Part shown: piece after piece, positions 19,738 through 30,829 of the stretch
How positions within the stretch are numbered: position 1 is the stretch's first letter
How the letters are laid out: each line of letters begins with the position of its first letter
Assembly: GCA_022836915.1 (NCBI GenBank)
Contig: CP094668.1
Span: forward strand, 62,001 to 126,000
Source: Paenibacillus sp. OVF10
GTDB lineage: Bacteria > Bacillota > Bacilli > Paenibacillales > Paenibacillaceae
Length of the DNA: 64,000 nucleotides
Direction: 5' to 3'
Made by a program: the position numbers and the translations under genes
Notes under the pieces: generated by a model
Seen by the model: only the letters and a program-made list of their open reading frames with translations
Told to the model about the DNA's origin: nothing
Databases searched by the model: none

Positions 19738-20263
19738 TCCACGTTCGCTCCTTCTAAACTAAAACAAATTCAAGGTTATCTACATTCTATACGATACATG
19801 GTTAGAACAACCACTAAATCCTTCATTATCGTTTATTAATCTTTGTACATATCATAGCTATGGATGTCAATCGAAACGTTTCGAGGTATTCTCAAAAAAA
19901 TCCTTGTTTCGATCCTTCCGGTACCACTGTTGAAGTACCTCATTCCAATCCGTACCATTAATGATGGTTATGACGCGTATTTCAATCTGACGCCCCTGAA
20001 CAGTTTGTGCCTAACACAATGAAACTGGCAGTAAACGTCAGATTGAAACGTTTCGACATTTTCATTATAGTCGGTGTTGATAGCGATTTCAACCACTTTA
20101 TCTATTTTTCATAGAAAAAGTTGATTTGTTCAATCTGTCCATCCACGTCACTTCGTTTATAGTATATACTGCATAATAGTCGAGATCCGAGAATTACGCC
20201 AGTACACCAGGGGCATGAGACGAATAATACCTTTGCTGACTTATGTAAGGAGACAGTTATCTA
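19738..20263. promoter_or_regulatory. Control region with LacI operators 2 and 3
   Basis: This 526-bp divergent gap holds ATCGAAACGTTTCGAG (19870-19885) and ATTGAAACGTTTCGAC (20042-20057), both near-identical to operator 1. Their centres are 172 bp apart, which would allow looping. They lie upstream of the LacI gene on one side and the AraC-SBP gene on the other. No coding sequence was recognised. Confidence 0.7.
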
Positions 20264-21900
20264 ATGAATATTTCCAAGCCCATTTACCATAAAAAATCGC
20301 TGTCCCGTCCCATTTCCTTGCAGAAGATTCAGTCCGTACCTGTTGCCCTTTTCAAGCTGTGCCATCTGGTGCAGCTTCACGACCGCAAGGCATTCTCCCG
20401 CATAGATGAGATGTGGAGCACACTTCACGTACTATACGTCATTACTGCTGGCCAGGCCAGGCTGATTAGTGAAGAGGGTAAACTGACATTAAATGCAGGC
20501 TGTGCAGTCGTTCGGCAAGCTGGAAGCCTGCTTCAGCACGAGAACAAGCGCGGCACTCTGTCGCCAATACAGGGCATTGCTATTGCTTTTGATTTCACTG
20601 AAAATGAACAGCTATTCTGGCCGTTCGGGGTACCAGCTCCCATTGCGAGTCGTACTCTCACTGATAGGGCACTAGAGCTGGTTCAAGCAAGTTCGAAGGG
20701 CCATGATTCCAGCCCATTCAAGCCACATATGCTTTTCTATGAGTTACTGGATATTTTGCGGGATCATGTGGCTCACTCTGCTCATGAAGATCACTCCTGG
20801 CTCGATGCCGTGCTCAGACATATCCATCAGATGTATACCCATCCGTTAAGCCGCGAACAATTGGCACGGGATGCAAATGTGAGCCCTGAGCATTTTTCAC
20901 GGGAGTTCAAGAAACATACTGGTCTTACGTTTGTTGAATATGTGACTCGTCTCAGAATCAGGATGGCTCAAGAACATCTGTTGTTCGCGAACCCTACACT
21001 ACAGGAGATTGCACAACTGACAGGCTACAGGGACACTTTCTATCTGAGCCGCAAATTCAAACAGATGGTTGGATCGGCACCAACACACTACCGGAAAATG
21101 CCCAAAAAGATTGTATCTTTGACTTACAATTATACAGCCTCACTTCTGGCATTGGGCCACACTCCCCACATGGGTGCCGTCGCCAGCTGGATGGAAGAAA
21201 AACGTGGTGAACATGGTCATGAGCAATTTGAGCAACATTCCGAATACGAGCTGGTTAAACATACGGATCTGATTGCAAACGCTCAGCCCGATGTCATTGT
21301 CGGATATGCACCGCATCCCGCTTCCGATGAACTACGTCTGATCGCACCGACCATTCTGATGCCCTTTGAGGAACTCGATTGGCAGGAGCAGCTTCTTCAT
21401 TTGGGCAGAATTACTGGGCTTGAGTCCAATGCACAGGAGTTGTTAGATCGATATCATCAACTTGAGCAAGAGGCCAATCATACGTTGGACCAACAGATGG
21501 AAGGAACACGTGGTTCCGCCGTTTGCATGTTTATGATTGGAGAAGACGGCGCTTATATCTATGGTCATGGCTGGGGCAGAGCTTCTCATGTGCTGTATCA
21601 ATCGCTGGGCTTCACTCCACCCTCACGTATGGAGCAGGATGGACAGTTGCTCACGGGGTACGTTCATGTTCCGTTGTCCGAGATTCACTTGTATGCCGCA
21701 GATCACATGTTTGTCGCCTTCCCTGAGGAACCTGCCGAACGAGAAATGCTGGATAACCTGCTGAATCAGGAATCCTGGGGACCCTCTCCGCCGTTCGTGA
21801 AGGACGTGTATACGAGATTGATGCCGACATGTTCTATGGATTTGATCCCTTGTCCGTTATGGAGCAGTTGCAGCATATCATGCGTCACCTCACATCATAA
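20264..21900 (+). CDS. AraC-type regulator fused to a siderophore-binding domain (Btr-like, frameshifted)
   Basis: The 545-residue protein combines an N-terminal cupin-like region, a central AraC double helix-turn-helix (about 190-285: LSREQLARDANVSPEHFSREF; LQEIAQLTGYRDTFYLSRKF) and a C-terminal periplasmic-binding fold like FeuA (KIVSLTYNYTASLLALGHTP; DLIANAQPDVIVGYAP). This layout matches Btr of B. subtilis, which binds iron-siderophore and activates the uptake genes. The GGGG run at 21777-21780 is one G short; the restored end reads WGTLSAVREGRVYEID and stops at 21898-21900. The next gene is a siderophore-binding lipoprotein. Confidence 0.88.
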
Positions 21901-21966
21901 TTGTCCATGCAGTAGTGATCATAGTTGTCCATGTACAAATATCACATCTTCCTCTATGTTATTAAT

Positions 21967-21985
21967 GAGAATAATAATCATTATT
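21967..21985. promoter_or_regulatory. Fur box upstream of siderophore-binding protein gene
   Basis: GAGAATAATAATCATTATT matches the 19-bp Fur consensus (GATAATGATAATCATTATC) at 16 positions. It is 24 bp before the lipoprotein start, so iron-replete Fur would block transcription. Confidence 0.8.
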
Positions 21986-22008
21986 GATTGTACATAGGGG
22001 AAAAAAAT

Positions 22009-23036
22009 ATGTTTGCTGCAAAAAAACGCTTTTCCGGCTTGCTGCTTATGCTCGCCATCATTATGATTCTGGCTGCATGTAGCAGCGGAACAGGCTCAAC
22101 CGCCACTGAACAGACATCGGCAGCGGGAACCGAAACGACAACAGCCTCTTCAGAGACGAACACAGACACGTCGTCCGGTTCAGACAATTCAAATGCTACA
22201 CGGACCTACAAGTCATTAAGCGGAGATGTTGAAATTCCGGCTGAACCGAAACGAATCGTTACCGATATGTACGTAAGTGATCTGCTTGCACTGGGTGTGA
22301 AACCTGTTGGTGCTGTTCAATATTATTTGGAAAACCCGTTCTATGCGGATCAGGTGGCGGGCATAGAGAGTATTGGTGATCGGGCGGCAGTATCCATGGA
22401 GAAGGTTGTTGCCTTGAACCCGGATCTGATCATTACCTACTCTGATCAAGCCGAAGAGATTGAAAGTTATCAAAAAATCGCACCTACCGTGGTCATTCCG
22501 TATGGTACATTCACCAATGTGCATGACGAAATCCGGGGATTCGGAGAGCTGATGAACAAATCCGAAGCAGCCGAAGCTTGGCTGAAAACGTACGATGAAC
22601 GGATTGAAGCCGCTCGCGCTAAAGTGAAAACAGTCATTAAACCGGAGGAAACCTTCTCCATCCTTGAAGTATCCGACAAAAGTTATTATGGATATGGAGA
22701 CAATTTTGGTCGAGGAGGACAAGCGGTCTACCGTGCTTTGCAACTTGCCCCACTCGAAATCACCAAAAAGAACTGATGGGTGATACCCAATGGAAAGAAA
22801 TTTCGCGTGAAGTTGTTGGTGATTATGCAGGGGATCATATCTTCTTAACCGTTGGAGAGAACAATAAAAATTACCAAGGTGACTCCATCTGGCAATCCCT
22901 GCCGGCTGTAAAAAACAATCAGGTGTATGAGCTGCTGGAAGACCGTTACTGGTACTTCGACCCGATTGCGATTCAAGGTCAGGCTGAGGAATTCGCCGAT
23001 ATGATCGTAGAACGTGCCGAGCAAAACCGTAAATAA
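22009..23036 (+). CDS. Iron-siderophore ABC transporter substrate-binding lipoprotein (frameshifted)
   Basis: A lipoprotein signal (FSGLLLMLAIIMILAACSS, lipobox LAAC) is followed by a Ser/Thr-rich linker and a FeuA/FhuD-type class III binding domain (GDVEIPAEPKRIVTDMYVSD; VALNPDLIITYSD). The A5 run at 22765-22769 is one A short. Adding it joins EITKK to ELMGDTQWKE and gives 342 residues. AGGGG lies eight bases before the ATG. No permease genes follow. The lone ATPase at 42707-43591 could serve it, as YusV does in B. subtilis. Confidence 0.9.
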
Positions 23037-23068
23037 CATAAGCATGAATACAGGTGTCCGGATAGGCT

Positions 23069-23230
23069 AGGGCGCGTCTAAAAACTCCGAAGGAAGCAGA
23101 TTTTGCCGAATTTTCGTTCCAAGCCAGGAAGTTTTCCGCAGGCGTGCCGGGGCACGTCAAGGGAAAGTGACGCAGCAGGGGGCGAAAAGGCGGTAAAAGA
23201 TGCACTTCAGCGAGTTTTGAGACACGCTCT
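23069..23230 (+). repeat. 162-bp near-complete palindromic element
   Basis: The ends AGGGCGCGTCTAAAAACTC and GAGTTTTGAGACACGCTCT are inverted copies, the arms stay complementary for about 55 bp, and the centre contains CGTGCCGGGGCACG. The whole element could fold into one hairpin. It fills the gap between the siderophore-binding gene and the ABC exporter. It has no coding potential and is unrelated to the 149-bp family. Confidence 0.7.
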
Positions 23231-23276
23231 GATTAGCCTGCTCGGGCATTTGTGTCATATCGAGGAGGACTTACAT

Positions 23277-24989
23277 ATGCTTCGCCGTTTTATGTCTTAT
23301 TATCGCCCTTACAAAAGGCTCTTTATCTTGGACTTCTCCTGTGCCATCGCCGCCGCTCTGCTGGAGCTGGCCTTTCCACTCGCCGTTAACCGGGTGGTCG
23401 ATCAACTGCTTCCGGCTGGCAATTGGTCCATGATCTTGGCTGCGTGTGTCGGATTGCTCGGCATCTACCTGCTCAGTTCCTTTTTCCATTATGCAGTGAC
23501 CTATTGGGGCCACAAGCTTGGCATTAACATCGAATCCGATATGCGGCGTGAACTGTTCCAGCGAGTACAGAAGCAGTCCTTCCGTTTCTTCGATAACAAT
23601 AAGACCGGACATCTGGTCTCCCGCATGACCAACGATCTGATGGATATTGGTGAGATCGCACATCACGGACCCGAGGACTTATTTATCGCCTTTATGACAC
23701 TGGCCGGAGCTTTCGGGATTATGCTGGGGATCAACTGGCAGCTCGCTGTGATGACGTTCATCATCGTTCCGCTGATGATCTACCTGTCACTGTATTTCAG
23801 TCGCAAAATGTCCAAGGCGTTCAAGCGCATGTTTGCGGATATCGCCGATTATAATGCACGGGTAGAGAACAATGTGAGCGGCATCCGTGTGGTACAAGCT
23901 TTTGCCAATGAAAAGCATGAAGTAGGACGTTTCGTTGAGAACAACGAACGTTTCAGACTCACCAAATTGATCACCTACCGCATTATGGCCTGGAACTCTT
24001 CACTCAGTTTTATCCTGATGAAATTTGTATCGCTGTTTGTACTGGTATGTGGAACCTGGTTTGTCATTCAAGGCAGTATGACATACGGAGATTTCATCGC
24101 TTTTGTGATGTTATCCAATGTATTCCTCGGACCGATTGAAAAGATTAACTCCGTCATCGAGACGTATCCCAAAGGCATCGCCGGATTCAGACGTTACCTG
24201 GAGTTGCTTGAAGTTGTGCCGGATGTAGAAGATACACCTCAGGCGAAACCGATTCCGAATGTCAAAGGCGATATTGCTTTCCATAACGTTACCTTTTCTT
24301 ATGGAGAACACAAACCTACGCTGTCTCAGGTCAACCTTAATATTCAGGCAGGCCAGACGGTTGCTCTGGTTGGACCTTCGGGCGGGGGTAAAACGACGTT
24401 ATGCAGTCTGATCCCACGTTTCTACGATGTGGATGCAGGACATATCTCCATCGATGGCATTCCGGTGAAGGACATGACACTGGAATCACTGCGCTCCCAT
24501 ATCGGGATTGTGCAGCAGGATATTTTCCTGTTTGATGGAACGATTCGCGAAAATATTGCATACGGCAAACTGAATGCTTCCGATGAGGAAATCTGGCAAG
24601 CCATTCGCCGGGCCCAACTGGAAGAGCTGGTACAGTCCCAGCCAGATGGACTTGATACCATGATCGGTGAACGTGGCGTGAAGTTGTCCGGCGGACAGAA
24701 GCAACGTTTGTCCATCGCAAGAATGATCCTGAAAAACCCGCCAATTCTCATTCTGGATGAAGCTACCTCCGCACTCGATACCGAGACGGAAGCTGCCATT
24801 CAACTGGCGTTGTCCGAGCTGGCCCAAGGACGTACGACATTGGTGATCGCCCATCGTCTGGCGACGATCAGACACGCCGATCGCATCGTAGTCGTGGAGA
24901 ACGGCACCGTCGCTGAACAAGGAAGTCATGAAGAACTACTCGCGCGCAAAGGCTCGTACAGCCGACTGCATCAAGCCCAGTTTGGTTAA
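23277..24989 (+). CDS. ABC exporter, fused permease and ATPase (MsbA/YfiB-C type)
   Basis: The 570-residue half-transporter has six N-terminal membrane helices (about 15-310) and a C-terminal ATPase with Walker A GPSGGGKTT, Q loop IVQQDIFLF, signature LSGGQKQR, Walker B ILILDEATSALD and H loop IAHRLAT. GAGGAGG lies eight bases before the ATG at 23277; longer upstream frames run through the palindromic element and are not real. Its position behind the siderophore-binding gene may mean siderophore-related export, but a general multidrug role is equally possible. It probably works as a homodimer. Confidence 0.9.
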   Translation: MLRRFMSYYRPYKRLFILDFSCAIAAALLELAFPLAVNRVVDQLLPAGNWSMILAACVGLLGIYLLSSFFHYAVTYWGHKLGINIESDMRRELFQRVQKQSFRFFDNNKTGHLVSRMTNDLMDIGEIAHHGPEDLFIAFMTLAGAFGIMLGINWQLAVMTFIIVPLMIYLSLYFSRKMSKAFKRMFADIADYNARVENNVSGIRVVQAFANEKHEVGRFVENNERFRLTKLITYRIMAWNSSLSFILMKFVSLFVLVCGTWFVIQGSMTYGDFIAFVMLSNVFLGPIEKINSVIETYPKGIAGFRRYLELLEVVPDVEDTPQAKPIPNVKGDIAFHNVTFSYGEHKPTLSQVNLNIQAGQTVALVGPSGGGKTTLCSLIPRFYDVDAGHISIDGIPVKDMTLESLRSHIGIVQQDIFLFDGTIRENIAYGKLNASDEEIWQAIRRAQLEELVQSQPDGLDTMIGERGVKLSGGQKQRLSIARMILKNPPILILDEATSALDTETEAAIQLALSELAQGRTTLVIAHRLATIRHADRIVVVENGTVAEQGSHEELLARKGSYSRLHQAQFG

Positions 24990-25053
24990 AGGCAGGGCTT
25001 AAACGCTTTAAGTTCAATATATGAGTTGTACAAATAAGTCACTACAACAGCAA

Positions 25054-25112
25054 AACAACCTTCCTTCTGTACAAGAGGGAAGGTTGTTCTGTCATCGGAG
25101 TGGCAAGTGTAA
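25054..25112. terminator. Terminator overlapping repeat copy R5
   Basis: AACAACCTTCC pairs with GGAAGGTTGTT (25054-25088), terminating the exporter and possibly the opposing gene. The stretch up to 25112, read on the minus strand, begins TTACACTTGCCACTCCGATG as in repeat R3, so the hairpin is built from a partial, inverted copy of the 149-bp family. Confidence 0.75.
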
Positions 25113-25134
25113 ATGACGTTTAGTTCAATTTATA

Positions 25135-26422
25135 TCACTTACCACCCAAAATGGCATTCGCTCGCTCACGAAATTCCACCGCCGCCTGCTCAGGCGTAAT
25201 TTTGCCAAACAACAGCAGATCATACAACTCTCGCAATACCGCAGTGACCTCTGGCGCACCTACGGGATCAGGCGGGTCCATCTGGCTGCTGTTATCGGCA
25301 ACCCAATCAATATAATCAAACACCTGCGCCAGCTCCGGTTCAACCACCAGCTTCATCCGCTCTTTGACACTGGATGAGACGGGCACCCCCGCTCCCCTTT
25401 GAGCAGCAGATTGGCATCCAAATCATTAACAAAAAAGCTGATGAACTTGGCCGCCTCCTCCTTATGTCTGGAATTGCCCGCCATGGAGAAAAACATGCCT
25501 GGCTTCAAAAACAATCCATCCTGGCTGTTTGGCCCAGGCATTGGGGAGATGGTTAAGGGTTTGCCATAACGCTGAGCGGTGCTGATAAATTGGTTGGAAT
25601 ACCCCCAGCTAAACAAAGCCTCTCCCAGATAAAACGGGTCGTTATCAGGCTGGCCAATGTCGGATGTCCAGATATCCGGTGCAAAAATAAGCTTTTTCTC
25701 CGCGAGCTGCTGCATCCTGCCAAAGTAATCAATAAACAATCCATCATCCTCATAACCCAACCTCTCGCCATCCTCGGCGTACAGCTTGGAACCGTACTGT
25801 CTCAAGTAATACGCGAAAAACTGTTCCGGCGTGAAATAGGTTCCCAGATAGATGCCTTTCCCCAGCAATTGCTCGCCCATCCTATCAAAGTCCGCCCATG
25901 TCCACGTCTCCGTTGGCAATTCAATATCATTGGCCTTTAACACTTCCGGATCATAGATGCTGAGCATGGCGTTAACCCCAAACTGAGACCATAGGTTTTT
26001 CCATTCAGGCTACCACTCTCCAGCTGCTCCTTCTCAATATCTGTCGTGTCAATCAACCCGCTCTGCATGTACGGCGTCATGTCTTCCAACAGTTGCAGCG
26101 AACTGTACTGGGACAGATAGGAGATGTCCATCTGGATAATGTCGGGCAACGCATTGCCTGCTGCATGTGGGGCAAGTTTTCTCCAGTATTCGTTGAAACT
26201 GCTATATTCGTATTCAATGTTTACATGTGGATTCAACTTCTCATACAGGTCGATAACAGCTATCGTTGCATTGTTGCGAAACTCCCCACCCCACCAAGCG
26301 ATTCGCAGCGTTATCGGCTCTTCGTCCACAATCATGCCTGGCCTTTGATCCAACTGGTTCACGCAGCCAGGAAGAGTCAGCATAAGGCAGAGCATGCCTA
26401 TCATTCGCATCCATCTTCCCAT
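25135..26422 (-). CDS. Extracellular sugar-binding lipoprotein, ABC type (two frameshifts)
   Basis: A lipoprotein signal (IGMLCLMLTLPGC) is followed by a family 1 extracellular solute-binding fold (ITLRIAWWGGEFRNNATIAVIDLYEK; LPDIIQMDISYLSQYSSLQLLEDM). CCCC at 25976-25979 and CCCCC at 25386-25390 are each one C short; repair gives 429 residues with SLGVNAMLSIYD and GERGVPVSSSV joined. The ATG lies inside the end of the kinase gene (22-bp overlap), so the two are coupled. It is distinct from the LplA-like protein at 28269 and may help the kinase sense sugar or provide a second specificity. Confidence 0.85.
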
Positions 26423-28176
26423 AACTTCTCCTCCTTACCTGGTGATGGGGGTGGCAGCAGCACCGTTACTCTCGTTCCAAGCCCCGGATTGCTCTCCAGC
26501 AGAACATCATATTCTTCGCCAAAAGCCAGACGTACCCGCTCCCTGATATTCAGTAGACCAATACCTGTGCCTCTGGTTTTCACTTCACCGCGCAGCACCT
26601 GTTCCACATATTCGGGTTCCATGCCGGGACCGTGATCCTCCACGATAAGGGCCAGTTTGCCACCTGATATCTCGGCATACACTCGAATCAGACATGATCC
26701 AACCTGTGGTTCCAAACCGTATTGAATGGCATTCTCCAGTAGCGGCTGTAGGGTCAACTTGGGAATGGCACAACCCAGATAAGAAGCAGGCACATCCATA
26801 CGGAAATCCAGCCGTTGCCGGAAACGGTAGGTCTGAATGGTGATGTAATGATTGACAATCTCCAGTTCTTCGGCAATGGTAATGATATTTTGCTTAAAAC
26901 TGATGGAGGAACGCAGCAAATATCCGAGTGATAACACCATACTGGAGATTTGCTCCTGCCTGTTCTTTTTGGCGAGCCAATGGATCGAATCCAGCGCATT
27001 ATACAAAAAGTGAGGATTGATCTGCGCCTGTAATGCCTTGAACTCTGTTTCCTTAATGACCAGTTGGCTTGCATAATTTTCTTTGATCAATGTATTAATA
27101 TGTGTAATCATCAGTCGATACGTACGCTGTAGTAACCCCAATTCATCCATGTGCTGGTGGGTTGGAATGGACAGATTGGCGTCTATGTTCTCCAGATCCC
27201 CATACTGAACCTCCTTCATCTGACTGATGAGCTGCCTGATCGGCCTTGTCAGACTACGTGCGAACACCATACCAAGCGCGAGAACAACCAGAATAGCGAT
27301 AAGATAAACGACAATCAAACTATTTTTCAACCATATAATACGTTCAAAAATTGCATCATAAGAGGCCATATTATAATACACCCAGCCGGTGTATGCGGAT
27401 TTCTTCTGGGAAAGAAATATCTCCCTCCCATCCAGATTTTTGATCTCATATCCCCCACTGCCTGGAAGTGGATTCAGCCCCGTGGACACCGCTTCTGGAA
27501 GCTGGCGATAAGGATAGACCACCTCACTGCCTGCTTTTAAAATAATGTCACTGTCCTGGCTATCAATGCCCGCATACTCCTCAACGAGTCGCTCGATATT
27601 AATACGCAGAAACAGTATGCCTACCGGTTCCAGGGTCATCGGTTCGTAGGCTCTCACCTGACGGACCATAACCAGCATCGGGTCATCGTCATCCGGGTAT
27701 AACCAGCGTACTGCACCATTGGCCTGCTCCGCAGCCGCAATCATCCGATCATATTTTTCCTGGGATACGGTCAGTGTCTCGCCATATTTATTGACTCTTC
27801 CTCTGGAATCAATCAAATGAACGGACTGCACATAACGTGCAGCCCCACTAATATGCTCCCATAGCCGATCCGTGATCTTCTTTCGTTCAATAAAGCTTGA
27901 ATATGCGCTATCGTCATCCAGCAACGACTTCAAAGCTCTTTGAATCTGAGTATCGGAGATCATGTTTAATGATAACGCTTCCAACTTCTGAAGTTCAACA
28001 TCCACTGTAGACGAAGAAAGGTTCAGAAGTCGGGATGACTTATCAAACAGCTGTTTGTCATACACCGAGTACGTATAATACAAGGACCCAAACGCCAGGA
28101 TGATGATAAACGCCATCATGAACATAATCATCAGAAACATTTTCATTTTGATGCTGAGTTTGCGGTAGGCTGTCAT
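26401..28176 (-). CDS. YesM-type sensor histidine kinase
   Basis: The 591-residue kinase has membrane segments near residues 10-35 and 285-310 flanking an extracytoplasmic sensor, a HAMP region (RSLTRPIRQLISQMKEV), the phospho-acceptor block (LQAQINPHFLYNALDSIHW), N box PLLENAIQYG and G box DHGPGM. The ATG at 28176 follows AAAGGAG; an upstream in-frame start lacks spacing. It lies in the leftward sugar-uptake cluster, and its partner is probably the response regulator at 32032-33579. Confidence 0.92.
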   Translation of the reverse strand: MTAYRKLSIKMKMFLMIMFMMAFIIILAFGSLYYTYSVYDKQLFDKSSRLLNLSSSTVDVELQKLEALSLNMISDTQIQRALKSLLDDDSAYSSFIERKKITDRLWEHISGAARYVQSVHLIDSRGRVNKYGETLTVSQEKYDRMIAAAEQANGAVRWLYPDDDDPMLVMVRQVRAYEPMTLEPVGILFLRINIERLVEEYAGIDSQDSDIILKAGSEVVYPYRQLPEAVSTGLNPLPGSGGYEIKNLDGREIFLSQKKSAYTGWVYYNMASYDAIFERIIWLKNSLIVVYLIAILVVLALGMVFARSLTRPIRQLISQMKEVQYGDLENIDANLSIPTHQHMDELGLLQRTYRLMITHINTLIKENYASQLVIKETEFKALQAQINPHFLYNALDSIHWLAKKNRQEQISSMVLSLGYLLRSSISFKQNIITIAEELEIVNHYITIQTYRFRQRLDFRMDVPASYLGCAIPKLTLQPLLENAIQYGLEPQVGSCLIRVYAEISGGKLALIVEDHGPGMEPEYVEQVLRGEVKTRGTGIGLLNIRERVRLAFGEEYDVLLESNPGLGTRVTVLLPPPSPGKEEKLWEDGCE

Positions 28177-28268
28177 GACCAAAGCGCTCCTTTGAACCAC
28201 GTGATACTACTAGGTATATCACATGCAGGAAGGTTTTCCCAAAGTTTTAGCGCTCGATGCCTCACGTA

Positions 28269-29917
28269 TTATTTGGACTGATATCGGTCATAGGCCGCCT
28301 GATGAACCTCAATCGCCCGGTCAATGCCCATGCTCTTGATTGTTTCGGCCATCGTGTCAAATTCGGTGATCGGCTTCTGTCCGCTAATGATGGCAGTCAT
28401 CGTTTCATTCAAATACGTATTCACCTGGCTCATGATGGACGTACTTGTGGTCACCTCATCTGTTGACAAACGAATTGGAGGAAGCGTTAATGCAGAGCTT
28501 GCTTTCATCCATTCCGCATTCGCCGCACGTTGTCCGTCGTCAAATAATAATGCATCCAGGTAACGGCTATCCTGATTGATCGGACCGTCCATAATGGATA
28601 AGGCATAGGAAGCGAGTGCCTGATCATACGTCAGACCGTTCGGATTATTAATGATGGTATCTGTGAATTTGACACCTTCCCCATCACGAACGTAGCTGTC
28701 ATTTTCGATACCAAAGTTGAACAGATCACTACCCTCTTCGCTATAGTTGTAATCCATCCACTGAACAATATATTTCAATTTGTCTTCGTCTGCGGAAGCC
28801 GTAATGGCCTCACCATAAGTCAACACTTTAGCGTCCAGATTAAATGTCGCATAGGACGTTCCATCCGGAGATACAGGCCACGGTACACCAGTCACGTTAA
28901 AGTTCGGATCCGTATCTCTCATCAGATTGAAGTATTTCCCCATGCCGCTGAACACACCACCCTGATATGCGCCTGCCAGATTGCTGGTGACCTTGTAATC
29001 GAAAGCTTTACCGTCATTGGTCATGATCTCGGGATCAATCAGCCCTTCCTTGTACCACTTGGCCATGGTCTCCAAGAAATCACGGTAGCCCGGCTGAATC
29101 GGTCCAAACTCCACCTTGTCTCCATTCATCTGGAAGCCACCAATTACACCAAAGGCCGCGGCAAAATCATGGAGCTTAGTCAGGTTACCCGGTCCCCAGT
29201 TTCCGGTGAATGGCAGCTCATCTGGCTTGCCGTTGCCGTTGGGGTCCTGTTCCTTGAATGCCTTAAGCACCGTATACCACTCATCAATGTTGGTAGGTAC
29301 TTTGAGATTTAATTTATCAAGCCAGTCCTGGCGCATAATTAAACCGGAAGTAGCATTCAGCTTCAATGCATCCAGCTTGAGCAGCGGAAACATATAGATC
29401 GTGCCATCGTCGAGTGCAATCTGTTTCTTCACATCCGGATCGGATTCAATAATCCGTTTTAAGTTCGGTGCATAACTGTCGATCAGTTCGTTCAATCGAA
29501 TGATTCGACCATCCTTGATCATTTTTTCCGGTCCGCCAACGGCATCCGCCCAGTTATAATAAATGACATCCGGTAGCTCTTTCGTGGAGATCAACAGATT
29601 GAACTGGTCACGTTGTTGTCCAAGCGGAGGATGTGTGAACTTCACTTTGATGCCCGTCAATTTCTCCTTTTCCTTGTAAGACGCCATATCGCCAAAATTG
29701 TTCAAGGAAGCTGTCAGTTTGGCATCATTGGCGCGCCAGTAGTCAATGGTAAATGGCTCACTTGTAATCGGTAGCGGAATCTCGGTTAATGCCTGCACCG
29801 CAGGTTCTGTTCCTTCTGCTGGCTCTGCGTTACCTGGTTCATTATCACCCGTACAGCCCGCCAGTAAAGACATGGTAAGTAGCGATGACAACAGGATGGA
29901 CCCCATTCTTTTTTCAA
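28269..29917 (-). CDS. LplA/YtcQ-like sugar-binding lipoprotein (start region frameshifted)
   Basis: This is a large solute-binding lipoprotein (GSILLSSLLTMSLLAGC lipobox; domains FTIDYWRANDAKLTASLNNF and DVIYYNWADAVGGPEKM) of the oligosaccharide group. The ribosome site GGAGG points to a TTG at 29917, eight bases on. From it the reading is MKKRMGS only if one A is added to the run at 29909-29914, giving 549 residues and a normal charged signal peptide. The alternative ATG at 29906 has no ribosome site at a proper distance. It delivers substrate to the two permeases upstream. No ATPase is in the cluster, so a shared MsmX-type ATPase is likely. Confidence 0.9.
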
Positions 29918-29944
29918 GTAATTCGCCTCCATAGGATACATTTT

Positions 29945-30814
29945 TTATTGTTTCACAGCACCGATTAGAGCGCCCTGAACAAAATAACGTTGGATGAACG
30001 GATATACAAGCATAATCGGCAGCGTGGAGATAATAATGGTCGCATATTTGATGTTCTCCCCAATGGCAAAGCCGGTATCAGCGCCAGCGCCCATGGCCTC
30101 CGTACTGCTGCTGATCAGAATATCACGCATAATAATCTGGATCGGATACAACTCCTGACTGCGCAGGTAAAGCATCGGTCCGACATAATCATTCCAATGG
30201 TCAACCGCATAATACAGCATCATGACCGCCAGGATTGGCTTTGACAAAGGCAGTACAATTCGAAACAGAATCAGAAAGTCATTGGCGCCATCAAGCTTCG
30301 CCGATTCGATCAGACTGATCGGAATGCCCTCAAAGTTTGTTTTCATAATGAGGAAATAGAACGTACTGATGGCACCCGGAATAATAAGCGCGAAACGGGT
30401 ATCCACCATGCCCAGATTCTGAATCAGCAGAAAAGTCGGGATCATGCCCCCGCCAAAAAACATCGTGAACGTAATTAATTTCATCAACGTTTTTCTGCCC
30501 ATCAGATCACTGCGTGATAACCCATAGGCTGCCAGCGAAGTCATGAGCAGATTGATGGCTGTACCCACCACAACATAGAACAAGGTGTTCATATATCCCG
30601 TATAGATGCGAGTATCCTGAAATACTGACTTGTACGCTCCCAGCTGGAAACCTTCAGGAATGAGCATCAATGACCGGGAACGTAACATCTGATCCGGATC
30701 GCTGATTGAAGAATTGAACACGTACAGCATCGGGTAAAAGCATAAAATCATGATCACCACGAGCAGCAGTGTATTGAATACATCAAAAAGTCGTTCCCCT
30801 ATAGACTGTTTCAT
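29945..30814 (-). CDS. Sugar ABC transporter permease (YtcP-like)
   Basis: The 289-residue protein has six membrane segments and the permease EAA motif (ESAKLDGANDFLILFRIVLPLSKP). Family hallmarks are YPMLYVFNSSISDPDQM at the N-terminus and QRYFVQGALIGAVKQ at the end. GGAAGGTG lies five bases before the ATG at 30814, which overlaps the end region of the upstream permease. It pairs with the LplB-like permease to form the channel. Confidence 0.93.
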   Translation of the reverse strand: MKQSIGERLFDVFNTLLLVVIMILCFYPMLYVFNSSISDPDQMLRSRSLMLIPEGFQLGAYKSVFQDTRIYTGYMNTLFYVVVGTAINLLMTSLAAYGLSRSDLMGRKTLMKLITFTMFFGGGMIPTFLLIQNLGMVDTRFALIIPGAISTFYFLIMKTNFEGIPISLIESAKLDGANDFLILFRIVLPLSKPILAVMMLYYAVDHWNDYVGPMLYLRSQELYPIQIIMRDILISSSTEAMGAGADTGFAIGENIKYATIIISTLPIMLVYPFIQRYFVQGALIGAVKQ

Positions 30815-30829
30815 CGCTTCACCTTCCAA

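Noticed and set aside
22216..23205. 329-codon open frame antisense to the siderophore-binding gene
   Set aside because: It runs through the palindromic element and opposes a clear lipoprotein gene.
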